A stretch of 20,586 nt of DNA from assembly GCA_000151295.1 (NCBI GenBank), contig GG745334.1, forward strand, positions 58,615 through 79,200, given 5' to 3'. Positions within the stretch are counted from its first letter, which is position 1. Every line of letters starts with the position of its first letter. Source of the DNA: Allomyces macrogynus ATCC 38327. Lineage: Eukaryota; Blastocladiomycota; Blastocladiomycetes; Blastocladiales; Blastocladiaceae. Position numbers and translations under genes: made by a program. The notes under the pieces were generated by a model. It saw only the letters and a program-made list of their open reading frames with translations, was not told the origin of the DNA and made no database searches. Below are positions 1 to 10,279 of this stretch, piece by piece.

Positions 1-1824
1 CCCTTGTCCTCGCGGTTATTTGGCGTCTCTCTTGGTTTTCCTTTTTCTCCTTTCCGTTGGAAGGGCCACTGCGGCCTGGCCGCTCGCGCACACGTTCGTC
101 AACCGCGCGTTCGTCCCGCGCGCGGGCCTCTATCCTCGCCCTCCTCTTCCTCTCTCCCTTCCCCTCCCCTCCCCTCCCTGTCTGTGCTGATTATTTTCAT
201 ATGCGGAAACGTCCCTCCTGGTCGAGACCGTTCCCTCCTGCGCACACCGGACTCGGCTCGACCCGGATTTCGTTCCCTTGCTTGCTGTTTCCCGGTTTCT
301 TGGCTTTTTTTTCTCTTCGTTGACCTCTACCGGCGGCTGCTTTTTTCCCCCTCTCGTTGGCCCGCATCTGTCGACCCGCTCGCCGCCAGTTTTCTTTCGT
401 CGTCGTCCTGCTCCGTCATTAGAAACTTCCGTTGTGTTGGCCATGCTCTTTCGCGCGTCTTTGGTCGCTGGCGCGCCTGGCGCGTCGTTTGGTTGAGGCC
501 TTGACAGCGCGCCCACGGCCCACCCATCTCGGCCCTGTCGCATCACACCCATGTCCCTTCTCACCCCGATCTGTTGTGAGCCGCCACATGCGCTCGCGTC
601 GCAACCGTGTCGCAAAGATTGTTCTGGAACGCGTAAACGCGAGCAACGTTGACAAGCCTGAAGGCAAAACGGTTTCGTGATTTGTGTGCTCGTTTTCATC
701 AAGACCGTCATCAACACTCATTTTTCCGTTTTGTTTTTTCTCTCAGCCACCAAAATCAGCACGTAGGGCCTCACCCAACCCAGCCAGATTTCCGTCCACG
801 AATCCCTTTCAGCCACCGCTGCCACCTCTGTGTTCTTGTTCGAAACCCTCCCTGGCTGCGATCGGCGTTGGAGGCGTCAGCCGGCGTCAACGTGCAGGTT
901 GACAATCATGCCGGCCCGTCTGAGGAAAATCCACTTGGCCGAGCTGGTTGTTGCATTTGCCTTCAACGTATCTGTCCTTGAATGGATCAGCAACATGCTG
1001 CAGCCACCGGCACCAACCAATCACCGTCCGCTTCTGCACCACAAATGACTTGTCGGGGGGGGGGGGGGGGGGGCTTTGAAAAGGGGTCCTGGTTGGCGGC
1101 CGACCCTTGCGCCGGGTCTTGCGTGCAGCACGCCCTTCTCCTCCATCCGCTGCGCCGGCATCGTTCCTCTCTCCTCTTCTCCCCCTCCTCTTGTGCGACG
1201 CTCTTGCACGACCGACAACAACCGGAGTTTGACGCTCAGCGAGCCCGATCTGCTCGCGACCCGCCGTGAAGCCGGACCTGGACCCGGATCTGTTCCTCCC
1301 GGGTGAACGTGGGCCAACGATCAAGGTACGCCAATTACCGACCATCTTGTGTGACGGCGACAATGATCCGTGCCCGCCCTGTGCCCTGGCCGACGTGGGC
1401 TGCACCACGGATGGTGAGGGCCGGATCCCGGATGGCCAGACGCTCGTGTCTGTCAAGGCCATGGCCCTGGTGGTCGGTCGTCATGGGCAGCAGACGACTG
1501 GCAGCGGCAGCGGCTGCTGTTGATGCTCGGATGGTGTGATGACCAAGGCACTGACTCGTAAATTGCAATTGATCCATTCAGTAGACCCGTCACGGACTCG
1601 ACATTATTTCCCAATTTCGGCCCAAACGCGCGGACCCAATCTCTGCCAAGCCGGCTTGGGTGTACATCATCGAGCGCTTGTTCAAGGAGACCACCATTTG
1701 GCGACGTTTACGATCGACTTTAGCGACCCGCCCAGTGCCTCCGGTGCCCTGACGCGTCTTGTCGCCAGTCGCGTCCTGCTCGCGCGCATTTGATCTCTCG
1801 CCACCCCCTGCTTCCCAAAAAATC
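1..1824. other. Upstream stretch with no supported gene
   Basis: No convincing coding exon was found on either strand in these 1.8 kb. The plus strand is strongly pyrimidine-rich (C/T runs around 120-180, 300-350 and 720-745), which keeps purine-rich antisense frames open without making them genes. A donor-like GTACGC follows AAG at about 1326, matching the donor style of the real introns here, so an untranslated exon of the downstream RGS gene is possible. I cannot pair it with an acceptor with any confidence. The region also holds a long poly-G run. Confidence 0.5.
1055..1073 (+). repeat. Poly-G homopolymer (19 nt)
   Basis: An uninterrupted run of 19 G lies in non-coding sequence. A second, 18-nt run occurs at 10280-10297. 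Such runs can form G-quadruplexes and are also prone to length errors in sequencing, so the exact length should be treated with caution. Confidence 0.9.
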
Positions 1825-3247
1825 ATGGCGCCTGCCGCACTTGTCACGGACGAGGCGCACTCGCTGCCGGTCCGCTCCCTATCGCCGCCGCCACCGCGCA
1901 CGCGGTCCGCGTCCCCCGCGTCGGCACCGTCGGCGCTACACTCGGCCATGGACCAGCTGGCCGCGGAGCTCGACAGGACTGACACCGACTCGCGGCGCGA
2001 CTCGGCGTCGTCGACCGCGACCAGCAGCTCGCTTTTGACGCCCAACGGGTCGCCACTGATGGTGCCCATGGACCCGGTCACGGGCCAGCCGCTGCCGCGC
2101 GTCGCCAAGTTGCGCAAGAAACCGAAACCGTCGTCCCTGACGCTCCCCCCACTCGAATCCAACGGTGGATCGAATGGCGAGGACGACGACGACGATATGC
2201 CCGACCACGACCGCGCGCCGCGCGTCATCACGACCTACCCGCGCACGCCCTCGGGCACGAACCCGTACGACGATATTCCGATCCCGCCGATTCCAGAGTC
2301 GCCGCCGGCACGCGGGCGTGCGTATTCGACGTCGGGTGGGTTCTTGGCTCCCGGAGCGCCGAACCGCGGCGATGGGCCACGGCGCAAGTCGTTCCAGGGC
2401 CTCCCGTCCCCGCTGGTCCCGTCGCTGCCGGCCGTGTCGCCCGGGATCCCGCCGGGCGAAGAGTTCCCGGACGTGCCGCTGGTCATGTGCCACAAGTACG
2501 GCCTGCAAAAGCTCTTGATTTCGCGCATTCCGCTCGCCTATTTCCTTGCACATCATATTGACACGTTTGCGCCGGAGAATTTGGTATGTGCAGCGCTGGG
2601 CTATTTTGGTTTGGAACGAGTTTTCTGACGCCTAGTCCATCTTCTCCACCCTCAAGTTCTTTGTCATCGACGTGATCATTTTCCACACGCACCCGGGCAA
2701 GATCTTCGACACCTACCTGGCGATGGGCGCGCCATTCGAGCTCAACATCCCGGACCCGGTGCGCTTACGCGCGCTGGAAGCCTGGTCGACGTCCGACCCG
2801 GTAGGGTGCTTTGAGGCCGTGCAGCGCGGCGTGATGCCGATGCTCGAAACGACGTGGAACGCGTTCAAGAAAACGACCGAGTGGACGTCGCTCTGCGCCT
2901 ACACCAAGCACTCGTACTCGGTCGCCGACCGCGACCGCGCTGTCCGGCACCTGGTGCTCACGCTCAACAAGCGGTACCCGATCCGCACCGGCGACAAGAC
3001 CGACAAGGTGCCCAAGGCGCTCTACATGTCGACGGGCGGGTCGAGCGAGGACGCGTCGGGCGTGATTGGCGACCCGGATGTCCTGACAAGGGCGAAAACG
3101 GTCGCGTTTCTGCGCAGGCACTTGTACGAGCATGAAATGATGCCCGACGAGGTGCTGGCGATGCTCACGAATAAGGAGCACAAGATGCACGGAAAGGGGT
3201 CGATCTTGAAGTCGTTGTTTGGCGGGTGGGGGAAGCGGCGCGCGTAG
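1825..3247 (+). CDS. RGS-domain protein (regulator of G-protein signalling)
   Basis: Two exons, 1825-2583 and 2636-3247, are separated by a 52-nt intron (GTATGT donor, CTGAC branch-like site, CCTAG acceptor, phase 0) and encode 456 aa. The ATG at 1825 has A at -3; the frame is open further upstream but has no earlier ATG. Residues 1-210 are a disordered Ser/Pro-rich tail with an acidic EDDDDD stretch. Residues about 222-338 resemble an RGS fold: IPLAYFLAHHIDTFAPENL fits the early helices, KIFDTYLAMGAPFELNI fits the KIYNEFI...EVNL segment, and GCFEAVQRGVMPMLE fits the TCFDEAQ...LME segment. RGS proteins speed GTP hydrolysis by G-alpha subunits. The C-terminus is basic (KSLFGGWGKRRA) and could touch membrane. 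No seven-helix region is present, so this is not a receptor fusion. The intron cuts the RGS domain just after ENL. Domain call is by eye; the gene model is strong. Confidence 0.8.
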
Positions 3248-3970
3248 AGCCGCAGTCTCAATGCTGGCTTGGGGTCCTGCCGGTGCGATTTGCCCCGACT
3301 GCTCGCGTCAGCGCGCAACGACACGACGATGGGCGACCATCACGACCACCACATTCGCCGTCCCGCCGCTCGGCAAGAATCATGATCCAAGCTCACCTCG
3401 CGCTCCGGTCGAGCCGATCCGGGCGCCGCGAGCTGCCTGCAGTGCTGCTGTTGCCGTGGCCGACCCATTGTTTGGCGGCAGCAACGACGTCGACATGGCC
3501 GACCAGTTGATCCCGCCCGGCGTCCATTCACGTTTTCAGTTCATCCTGTACGATTATTTTCGCATGGCCACTGTCTGGGCGGCCGATCCTCCTGTTTCTT
3601 GTATCCTCTCTCTTGCTCTCGCTCTCTCTCGTTTTTGCCCTGAAGAACCGTTGGATGACCACGTTCGTTTTTTATTCTTGGTGTGGAAAACAAAATCAAT
3701 GCCCGTCTTCTTTTTCCACTGTGCAGCGCGGCTTGAACGAGATCCAGCCGCGTCTTCAGGTCCAGCGAGTGGTGAACGACAGTGACGCATTGCGATGCCA
3801 CACCAATCCGGTCTCGGTGCTCGGCCAACACGCGCCTCAGCGGCAGCGTTGTGCGGCTCCTCCTGCTCCTCACGCTCCGTGCGACTTGAACCATTCGGCG
3901 CTTGCAAGAGCACGACCAAGTTCTCTCCCTCGCCGTCCAACCAGCAGCAAAAATCATCGCAGCAGCAATC
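3248..3970. other. Intergenic stretch between RGS gene and NPL4, unresolved
   Basis: This 0.7-kb stretch should hold the RGS 3' UTR and the NPL4 promoter and 5' UTR. An ATG at 3495 opens a 96-codon plus frame (MADQLIPPGVHSRFQ...), and a good acceptor (ACTGTGCAG) ends at 3725. Several splice choices were tried and none gave a recognisable product; some hit early stops. Antisense frames are also open over 3541-4222. I see no supported gene, but a small spliced gene cannot be excluded. Confidence 0.4.
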
Positions 3971-6215
3971 ATGGTAATGCCGGCCCCAGCACTGCGTCGT
4001 CGCGTCGCGCCATCGCGTCGGATCATAGATGGCAGTCGCGAGCCGAACAACAGCAAGCACGACGCTCACGCAACTCGAACCCAACCTAGTCAACGCTCGT
4101 CCTGCGTCTGCGCACGCGCGACGGCATGCTGCGGTCACAAGTCGCGCCCGACTTGACCGCCGACCAGTTTTGGAACCAGGTGCGTCGCGCCTAAACCTGC
4201 CGCCCAGCACCACGCCGGCCACACCAGAAAATATGACGTGGGGTCATGTAGGTTGCGGAAATGATCAAGAAGCCGCGCAACGAGTTTGCGATTCTCGACG
4301 CGCAGCGGAACGTGATGCCGTGGACTGGGACGATTGGGTCGCTAGGGCTCCGGTACGCCATGATCCTGGTTGCAACGAGGCTCGTTTCGTGCTGACGCGT
4401 GATGTTAGGCACGGGGACATTTTGATGGTCGATTACCAGCCCGCACCACCGGCACCGCCGGTCGAAACGGCAACCCCGGCCGCTGGCGCATCTGCCTTGA
4501 AGGTCGTCGAAGAACCGGTGGACAAGGAGCTCGAGGCACGGGACGGCTTGATCAAGCGGTCGCGCGATCCGCGATTGTACGCGCTTCCATTTTCACTTCG
4601 CGAGGCGATGGTCAGTACGCTGAAGCTGACGCGACTGTTCCATTCTTGAAGCTGTCGCCACGGCGATAAGGGCATGTGCGAGTACTGCAGCCCGCTCGAG
4701 GTTCGTTCTCTTCGCGCCTGTCGCAGCTGACGCACTGCCGCGCGGACCACTCACTCGCGCAACGCCAACGAACAGCCGTACGACGCCAGTTACATGGACG
4801 AGCACAAGATCAAGCACCTGTCTTTCCACGCCTACCTGCGCAAGCTGATCGGCGTCAACAAAAAAGGCGCCGGTGCAAGCACGAACCCCTTCCTGCACCC
4901 GCTCGATGCGCCCAACTACAAGGTGAAAGTGCCGTGCCTCGGCGGGCACGCGTCGTGGCCCGAGGGCATTTGCTCGAAATGCCAGCCGTCGGCGATTTCG
5001 CTGCAGAGACAGCCGTTCCGCATGGTCGACCACGTCGAGTTTGCGTCGGCTGATATGATCGAGTCGTTGTTGGGCTTTTGGCGGCAGTCCGGGTGCCAGC
5101 GGTTCGCGTTTCTCTACGGCCGGTACGAGGTCTACGACGCGGTCCCGCTCGGGATCAAGGCCGTTGTCGAGGCGCTGTACGAGCCCATGCAGAGTAACGC
5201 GTCGGACGGGCTCAAGCTCGAATACGTGGAAGGGGTGGAGGGAGGCGACGAGACGGCCAAGCAGCACCTCGCACACGCCGATGCGGCGGCCGCGGCGTGC
5301 GGGCTCGTGCGCGTAGGCATGATTTTCAGCGACTTGACCGACGACGGGTCCGGCATGGGCAAGGTCCAGCAGAAGCGGCACGACAAGTCGTTCTTCATGA
5401 GTTCGCTCGAGACCGTGCTTGCCTCACACATGCAGCGGCACCACCCGACCGCGTCCAAGTACTCGGCGACGGGCGTTTTCGGGTCGCGGTTCGTGACGTG
5501 CATTATCTCGGGCAACGCTGACGGCGGAATCGAGGTGGACGCGTTCCAAGTCTCCGAATCGGGCGTAGCCATGGTAGATGCCGGGATTGTCGAGCCGTCG
5601 CTGTCGCCCGCGCAGATGCTCGTCAAGCCGTCGACGGGTACGCTCTACGTTCCCGACGTCATGTACCAGGACAAGAACGAGTACGGCGCGACCGTGCAGC
5701 ACCGCGCCGACCCGGCGTTCCCCGTCGAGTACCTGCTTGTGAACGTGACGCACGGGTTCCCGTCGACCGCCGCGCCCATGTTCGCAGCGGGCGCGTACCC
5801 GATCGAGAACCGACCGGCGATGCGCGCGCAGTCGGACCGCGACTTAGCCGCGTACGTGCATGGCAGTGCGCGGCCAGACCCGGATTTCCATTTCCTCGTG
5901 CACCTACACGCGACGGGCGTGTTGGATGCGACGCAGTTCCGCGAACTCGCGCAGGGGCTTGTGCAGCGCAGCGTCGGTCTGGATGAGATCCCGGCGTGGA
6001 TGACGCTGCGCGCCATTCTGCCGGCGCCGGGAGGTGCCGGTGGGTCGCTCGCGTCGCCGACGGCGGCAAGTGCGCCGTGGGGCGATTTTGGTGGTGTTGA
6101 GCAGCCGGCGCACCCGGCCGCGGGCGCCAGTACGCGCGCGTGGAGCTGCCGCCACTGCACGTTCAGCAACCCGCCGAGTGCCACGGACTGTGAGATGTGC
6201 GGGTTGCCCAAGTGA
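3971..6215 (+). CDS. NPL4: NPL4, ubiquitin-binding cofactor of Cdc48/p97
   Basis: Six exons (3971-3973, 4090-4179, 4252-4352, 4409-4576, 4652-4700, 4776-6215) give 616 aa, close to the roughly 580-610 aa usual for NPL4. NPL4 pairs with UFD1 and the Cdc48/p97 ATPase to unfold ubiquitinated proteins, for example in ER-associated degradation. Residues about 1-77 are the UBX-like N-domain, ending in LGLRHGDILMVDY. The NPL4 zinc region follows: CRHGDKGMCEYC (C122, H124, C130, C133) and a second cluster (C191, H195, C203, C206). Then comes the catalytically dead MPN domain, where VGMIFSDL replaces the metal-binding JAMM motif. The C-terminus (593-616) is an NZF finger (C595, C598, C609, C612) with the ubiquitin-contacting Thr-Phe at 599-600. 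Every splice junction restores a conserved motif; codons 65 and 121 (R and F) are split by introns. Oddity: the first coding exon is only the ATG. Confidence 0.93.
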
Positions 6216-6625
6216 GCGCGTGCGTGTATGGGGCGCCCGAGATCACGCGGAGAGGGAGATTGGAGTGGAGTGGCTTTGGTTTTGGCGATACAGACACACA
6301 TGGACTAATTGTAAAAAAGCTGCCAGGCATCAGTCTGTGCGCCTCAATACCTCAACGGGTAACAAAGTCGTGCTCAAGCCGATGCTCGCAAATCAAACAC
6401 TCCTCAGGTCCGTCCTCTGGAGCAACGTTCGAGCGGAGGTCATTCTCAGCAGCTGTTGTGCTTGCTCTGGCAGGTCGGCAACCTTTCGCGACCGATTCCC
6501 GTTGCGGACCGCGAAATGACCAGGTTGCGAAATGATCAGATCTCCCGAGCCGGAAACACTGCAGCACAAGACCATTCATTCATATTACTGAGCTGCTTTC
6601 AAATCGGACCAGTGCACAACGACGT
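6216..6625. other. Intergenic, NPL4 3' side
   Basis: About 0.4 kb between the NPL4 stop and the end of a minus-strand hypothetical ORF. It should contain the 3' UTRs of both. No canonical AATAAA, RNA gene or repeat was seen. Confidence 0.5.
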
Positions 6626-6943
6626 TTAAACCACCGACTGACAAACGCGCGACACCGCGCAGCAGTTTTCGTAGGTGAGTTCCCGCACGGCCAAATTGTT
6701 CACGCTTGAGTCGGCGACAGCCAGAGCAGGAAGGTTCACAGCGGCGACGCGGTCCATGGCATTCTTCGCGTCCTCCCCCCTCTCCTCAACCAAGTCGAGC
6801 TTGGTGGCCTCGATGGCGTCAAATGCGTGCTCCTCCTCTACCTTTTCATCTTTCTCGTCGTCGACGGACACGGCGAGGGCGTCAACTGATGCATTGGCGA
6901 GAGAAACAACAGCATGAAGAGCAGTTGCGGTCATCGACATCAT
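6626..6943 (-). CDS. Hypothetical small acidic protein
   Basis: A minus-strand ORF of 105 aa starts at the ATG at 6943 (a second ATG follows directly) and ends in TAA at 6626-6628. The product begins MMSMTATALHAVVSLANAS, has an acidic middle (DDEKDEKVEEEH) and ends with a Cys-containing tail (ENCCAVSRVCQSVV). Alternating hydrophobic and charged residues look helical. I recognise no family. A donor-like GTAATC lies about 70 bp upstream of the ATG on the minus strand, and the frame above it (about 7020-7230) is also fairly protein-like. The true gene may therefore have an upstream exon or a spliced 5' UTR. Modest confidence, resting only on ORF character. Confidence 0.35.
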   Translation of the reverse strand: MMSMTATALHAVVSLANASVDALAVSVDDEKDEKVEEEHAFDAIEATKLDLVEERGEDAKNAMDRVAAVNLPALAVADSSVNNLAVRELTYENCCAVSRVCQSVV

Positions 6944-8198
6944 CAAGTTGGTGCCCGGTCACCACCCGCGTTGGTCGAGTGGCGAGGAAAGCGCCGGGTG
7001 GAGAAGATAGATTACCTGATCAGGAATTAGTCTCGGGATGGAGAGGACTGCTAGATCGCGGGGGAAGGTCGAAAGGCACGCTGTCGTGGCCAGTCATCTT
7101 TCCGGCCAAGCAGCGGACTTCAAGTCGGATTTCCACTGGCATCTCCAGTTCCTCATCGCTCCTTGCGATGCAAACGATGCTTGCCGACGTGGAAAGCATC
7201 ATCTCGCCGGAACCGCCAAAAGTCATTTGGTGACGCCGCGAGCGGCCGGCCGTGCAACATCGCACCAAAAGCACTGTCAAGTCGGCATCGTTTGGCTGGC
7301 CGTGGTGGCGATGCTGCTGAGGCTCGATTTCGTTCCATCTCTCCATGACCAAGTATTGTGTATTCAATACACCTGAATGGCCCTCTGTTGAAGTACAAGA
7401 TTGTTCGCTTTGAGCGCGTGGCCAAGTGCGACATGTACAAGAATGATGGCGGAATGCGGCGGTGAAGTGAAGAGAACTATCATGATTTGAGAGGGTGCAC
7501 ATTGAGTAGCGGCGAAGAACAGAAACGCCAAGAAGACAACCCTGATTCGGGTGGATTCGACCATGCGTGCGCGCGTGGGCCACGGTCGGCGAAGCTGTCG
7601 GCGCGGGTGGCCCTTGGCTGGCGAAGTCCGCGCATACATTTGGGCGGCGACTTGGGCCCCATGCACCGCGCTGGTAGATGGCTGCGCCGGGCCGTGTGCA
7701 GAACACAGAGAACACAGCAGCAACTCGGCGAAGCATCAGAGCAAACGCACTCAAACTGCAAACTGCGGCTGGCCACCAGCAGACCCTAGGCCAAGTCCGC
7801 TGCGCCATGGGGCATGGACCCATTTCTGGCAGTCTGGCGCAGGCGCGTCCGATTGTGCAATCCACACTCGATCAAACACCATGGCCGTGCTTGGAGCTAC
7901 GCCATCTGACCACGCACTGGACCGCACGAAGCGCGCGCGCGCCGCAGTTTGGCGACGGATGCGTGCCGCGACTCTCACCTGGTGGTTGGAGAAAGGTTGG
8001 TCGCGCGCCAGCCCGCGCCAACTTGGCGCGCGACGCGTCCATATTGCTAACGCAAACAACCACGCCGCTGATCTTTACCATCTTCCTAGTCCGGAATCCC
8101 GCCATGTCCGCGACAAGGTTCCGACTTACCCAAGGCGTCGTCCTCGTCACGGCCACACCGCGACATGAGCGTGTTGGGCACACTTGCTCGCGACCCGC
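6944..8198. other. Intergenic stretch with no supported gene
   Basis: About 1.25 kb between the small minus ORF and the TATA box of the repeat-protein gene. Long frames are open on both strands (for example 7020-7865 minus, 7551-8168 plus), but their compositions are Arg/His/Trp/Cys-rich and look like shadows of GC-rich non-coding DNA. The right end is the promoter of the repeat-protein gene. Confidence 0.45.
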
Positions 8199-8206
8199 TA
8201 TATAAA
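8199..8206 (+). promoter_or_regulatory. TATA box of the repeat-protein gene
   Basis: TATATAAA lies 77 bp upstream of the ATG at 8283 in otherwise GC-rich sequence. Initiation about 30 bp downstream would leave a 5' UTR of roughly 45-50 nt. It is the only clear TATA box noticed just upstream of a gene in the window, suggesting a strongly or conditionally expressed gene. Confidence 0.75.
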
Positions 8207-8282
8207 CAGTGCGCGCCCCACACGTCCATCCAGCACTCGAACCAGCTCCTGTGCGTGCTTCTCCACCCGCTCCACGACCACC

Positions 8283-9339
8283 ATGTACCCTCCCGTCTAC
8301 AACACGACCACGGTACGCTTGGCTTGCCTGCTCGAGTTTGATTGTGGTTGATCATTGAAAGCACGATTGCATCATCATCATCATCATCATCATTTGTTGC
8401 CACCAACGCATTCACTGGGCCAAAAAAATAACTGATTCAATTACCGCTTGCCGCATCGCGCTCCAACTTGTTCAATTCCAGGTCGACGTCGCTCAGTCCC
8501 AGGCCCAGCACCAGTCGATCAACGTGTCGACGGGCGGCGGCTACTGCGGCGGCGCCAACGTCCATGCGTCGCAGGCGCAGTCGCAGTCGCAGTCGGTCCA
8601 CGTTTCGGGCGGCGGCTCCGTCTCGGCCTCGCAGTCGCAGTGGCAGGGCCAGTCGATTGACGCGTCGTCGGGCGGCTACTATGGCGGCTCCAACGTCCAC
8701 GCGTCGCAGGCGCAGGGCCAGAGCCAGTCGATCAGCGTCTCGTCGGGCGGCCACCACAACGCTGTCGACCTGTCGCAAGCCCAGGGCCAGTACCAGTCGG
8801 TTGACGCGTCGTCGGGCGGCTACTATGGTGGCAGCAACATCCACGCTTCGCAGGCGCAGTCGCAGTCGCAGTCGATCCACACGTCGGGTGGTGGCTCCGT
8901 GTCGGCGTCGCAGTCGCAGAGCCAGCACCAGTCGATTGATGCCTCGTCGGGCGGCTACTACGGCGGCAGCAACATCCACGCGTCGCAGGCGCAGTCGCAG
9001 AGCCAGTCGATCAACGTGTCCGGCCACGGCCATGGTGGCTCGGATGTCTTTGCCTCCCAGTCGCAGTGGCAGGGCCAGTCGATTGATGCCTCGGCTGGTG
9101 GCTACCACGGCGGCGCTGATGTGTTTGCGTCGCAGGGCCAGTGGCAGTCGCAGAACATTGACGTCTCGGGCCATGGTCACGGTGGTGCCGACGTTTTCGC
9201 GTCGCAGTCGCAATGGCAAGGCCAGTCGATTGATGTCTCGGCTGGCGGCTACCCCTGCGGCGGCGCTGATGTGTCGGCCGTCCAGTCGCAGGCGCAGTCG
9301 CAGAACATTGATGTGCACTCGACTGGCTACATCTGCTAA
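8283..9339 (+). CDS. Gln/Ser/Gly-rich 12-repeat protein, possible beta-solenoid or amyloid-like
   Basis: Two exons, 8283-8312 and 8482-9339, are joined across a 169-nt intron (GTACGC donor, TTCCAG acceptor, phase 0) and encode 295 aa. After MYPPVYNTTT the protein consists of 12 repeats of about 21-26 residues. The consensus is [N/D]-V-x-A-S-Q-x-Q-x-Q-x-Q-S-I-D-V-S followed by a Gly-rich turn such as GGYYGGS. Alternating small/polar residues and Val/Ile predict two short beta strands per unit. There is no Lys, Arg or Glu at all, one Leu, and only three Cys: in the first repeat, the eleventh, and the last residue. No signal peptide or membrane segment is visible. I recognise no named family. 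The pattern recalls curlin-type or other beta-solenoid repeats only in general style; a structural or matrix role is inference. The TATA box and Kozak-like ACCACCATG support a real, well-expressed gene. Confidence 0.85.
8370..8393 (+). repeat. (CAT)8 microsatellite in an intron
   Basis: Eight perfect CAT units lie inside the single intron (8313-8481) of the repeat-protein gene. This is likely length-variable between strains, with no coding effect. Confidence 0.9.
8482..9330 (+). repeat. Coding tandem repeats (12 degenerate units, about 63-78 bp)
   Basis: The DNA encoding the 12 protein repeats. Neighbouring units differ by substitutions and small in-frame length changes. A higher-order pattern is visible: a two-unit block (a NxHASQAQSQSQS unit, then a SASQSQ unit ending GGYYGGS) recurs at units 2-3 and 6-7. 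Units 9-11 share a DVFASQ form. This suggests growth by duplication of unit pairs, followed by homogenisation of the 3' part. Confidence 0.8.
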
Positions 9340-9694
9340 GTTGCAGTGTATCGTGCCGCTCGTCATCGCAGCAGGAACCAGCCGCATGCGGGTTGTTTGT
9401 GATCAGAGGTGTTGTTCATATTATGCACTCCTTGTTTTTTATCATTGTGGTTTCACCTGCTCCGTTTGTGTCGTGGAGAAGAACTGGTAGGTGCAGAGGA
9501 GGAGATGATGCAAGTGTTTACGCTCGGATGACCTCCACACCCCAGAATGCTGCCATCATTAACTTGTCCTCTGATGACCGGCTCTCCCACGCACCGCGCG
9601 CAATTGGCGCTGCCACATTGCCGAGCAATCGGATGCAAGCACAGCACAACGGGAGCGAGTGGCAATCCGAAATGACCGATGAAATGGCGTTTCA

Positions 9695-9792
9695 CGCTGA
9701 TACTTGATCGCTTCTACTTGTGCGCTTCCACTTGTGCGCTTCCACTTGTGCGCTAATACTTGTGCGCTGATACTTGCAAGCTGAATGTTGTG
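9695..9792 (+). repeat. 14-bp minisatellite, 7 units
   Basis: Seven consecutive 14-bp units of the form CGCTNNNACTTGTG. The third and fourth are identical (CGCTTCCACTTGTG) and the last is diverged (AGCTGAATGTTGTG). More diverged pieces follow to about 9830. The array sits about 350 bp after the repeat-protein stop in non-coding DNA. Confidence 0.85.
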
Positions 9793-10279
9793 TGCCAAGG
9801 CATGTGAGCTGAATATTGTGCGCCGATACCTTCAGCTATCTATCTGCACGTGACCTATCCGCCTCGTCTCCGTTTGCAGCTGCCACCGCCGCTCACATGC
9901 ATCCAGCTGCCCAATCGTTGTCATGGTGCAGCGCGCGGGCCCAAAGAGCAGCGCCGTGGGCCCCAGTGTATAGACTCCTGGTTAGGTTGCCTGAGGATTC
10001 GATCGATGAGACGTGCGCCATGGGCATGTCGTTGCTGACGATCTGTCCGCTCTCGTTCTCGCTGGCTCGCGCGTCAGCATGTTGGATTCGCGCCTGCTCT
10101 CTACCGAGTGCCGCTGCGCGTCGTTGCCGCAGAGCGTCGTTGGGCCAGAGCGTCGTTGGCGCTTGCTGAGATGCCCAAGGAGAGCGTTTTCGTGGAGGGT
10201 GTCGAACGCCGTCGCAACCCAAGCGCATTTTCGCCCAGATGCTGCCGACCCGGAACACCTGCATACAATTAGCTTGTTC

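Noticed and set aside
130..717. 195-aa minus-strand ORF
   Set aside because: Composition (Arg/Gly/Lys-rich) follows from the C/T-rich plus strand. No motif, no clear start context.
838..848. tRNA B-box-like GTTCGAAACCC
   Set aside because: No A box or cloverleaf stems around it.
1266..1523. Plus ORF ending GSGSGCC, like a Rab C-terminus
   Set aside because: Nothing upstream resembles a GTPase, and a donor-like GTACGC interrupts it. The Cys-Cys end is likely chance.
7020..7865. 281-aa minus ORF
   Set aside because: Rich in Cys, His, Trp and Arg with no domain; only its last 70 codons look protein-like and these are mentioned as a possible upstream exon.
8437..9387. 316-aa antisense ORF rich in Arg/Leu
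   Set aside because: It is the antisense shadow of the coding repeats (CAG/TCG codons read backwards as Leu/Arg). The sense frame has a TATA box, Kozak start and intron.
8468..9490. 340-aa Ser/Arg-rich plus frame
   Set aside because: A +1-frame shadow of the same repeats. It resembles an SR protein only because CAGTCG repeats read as Ser/Arg in this frame.
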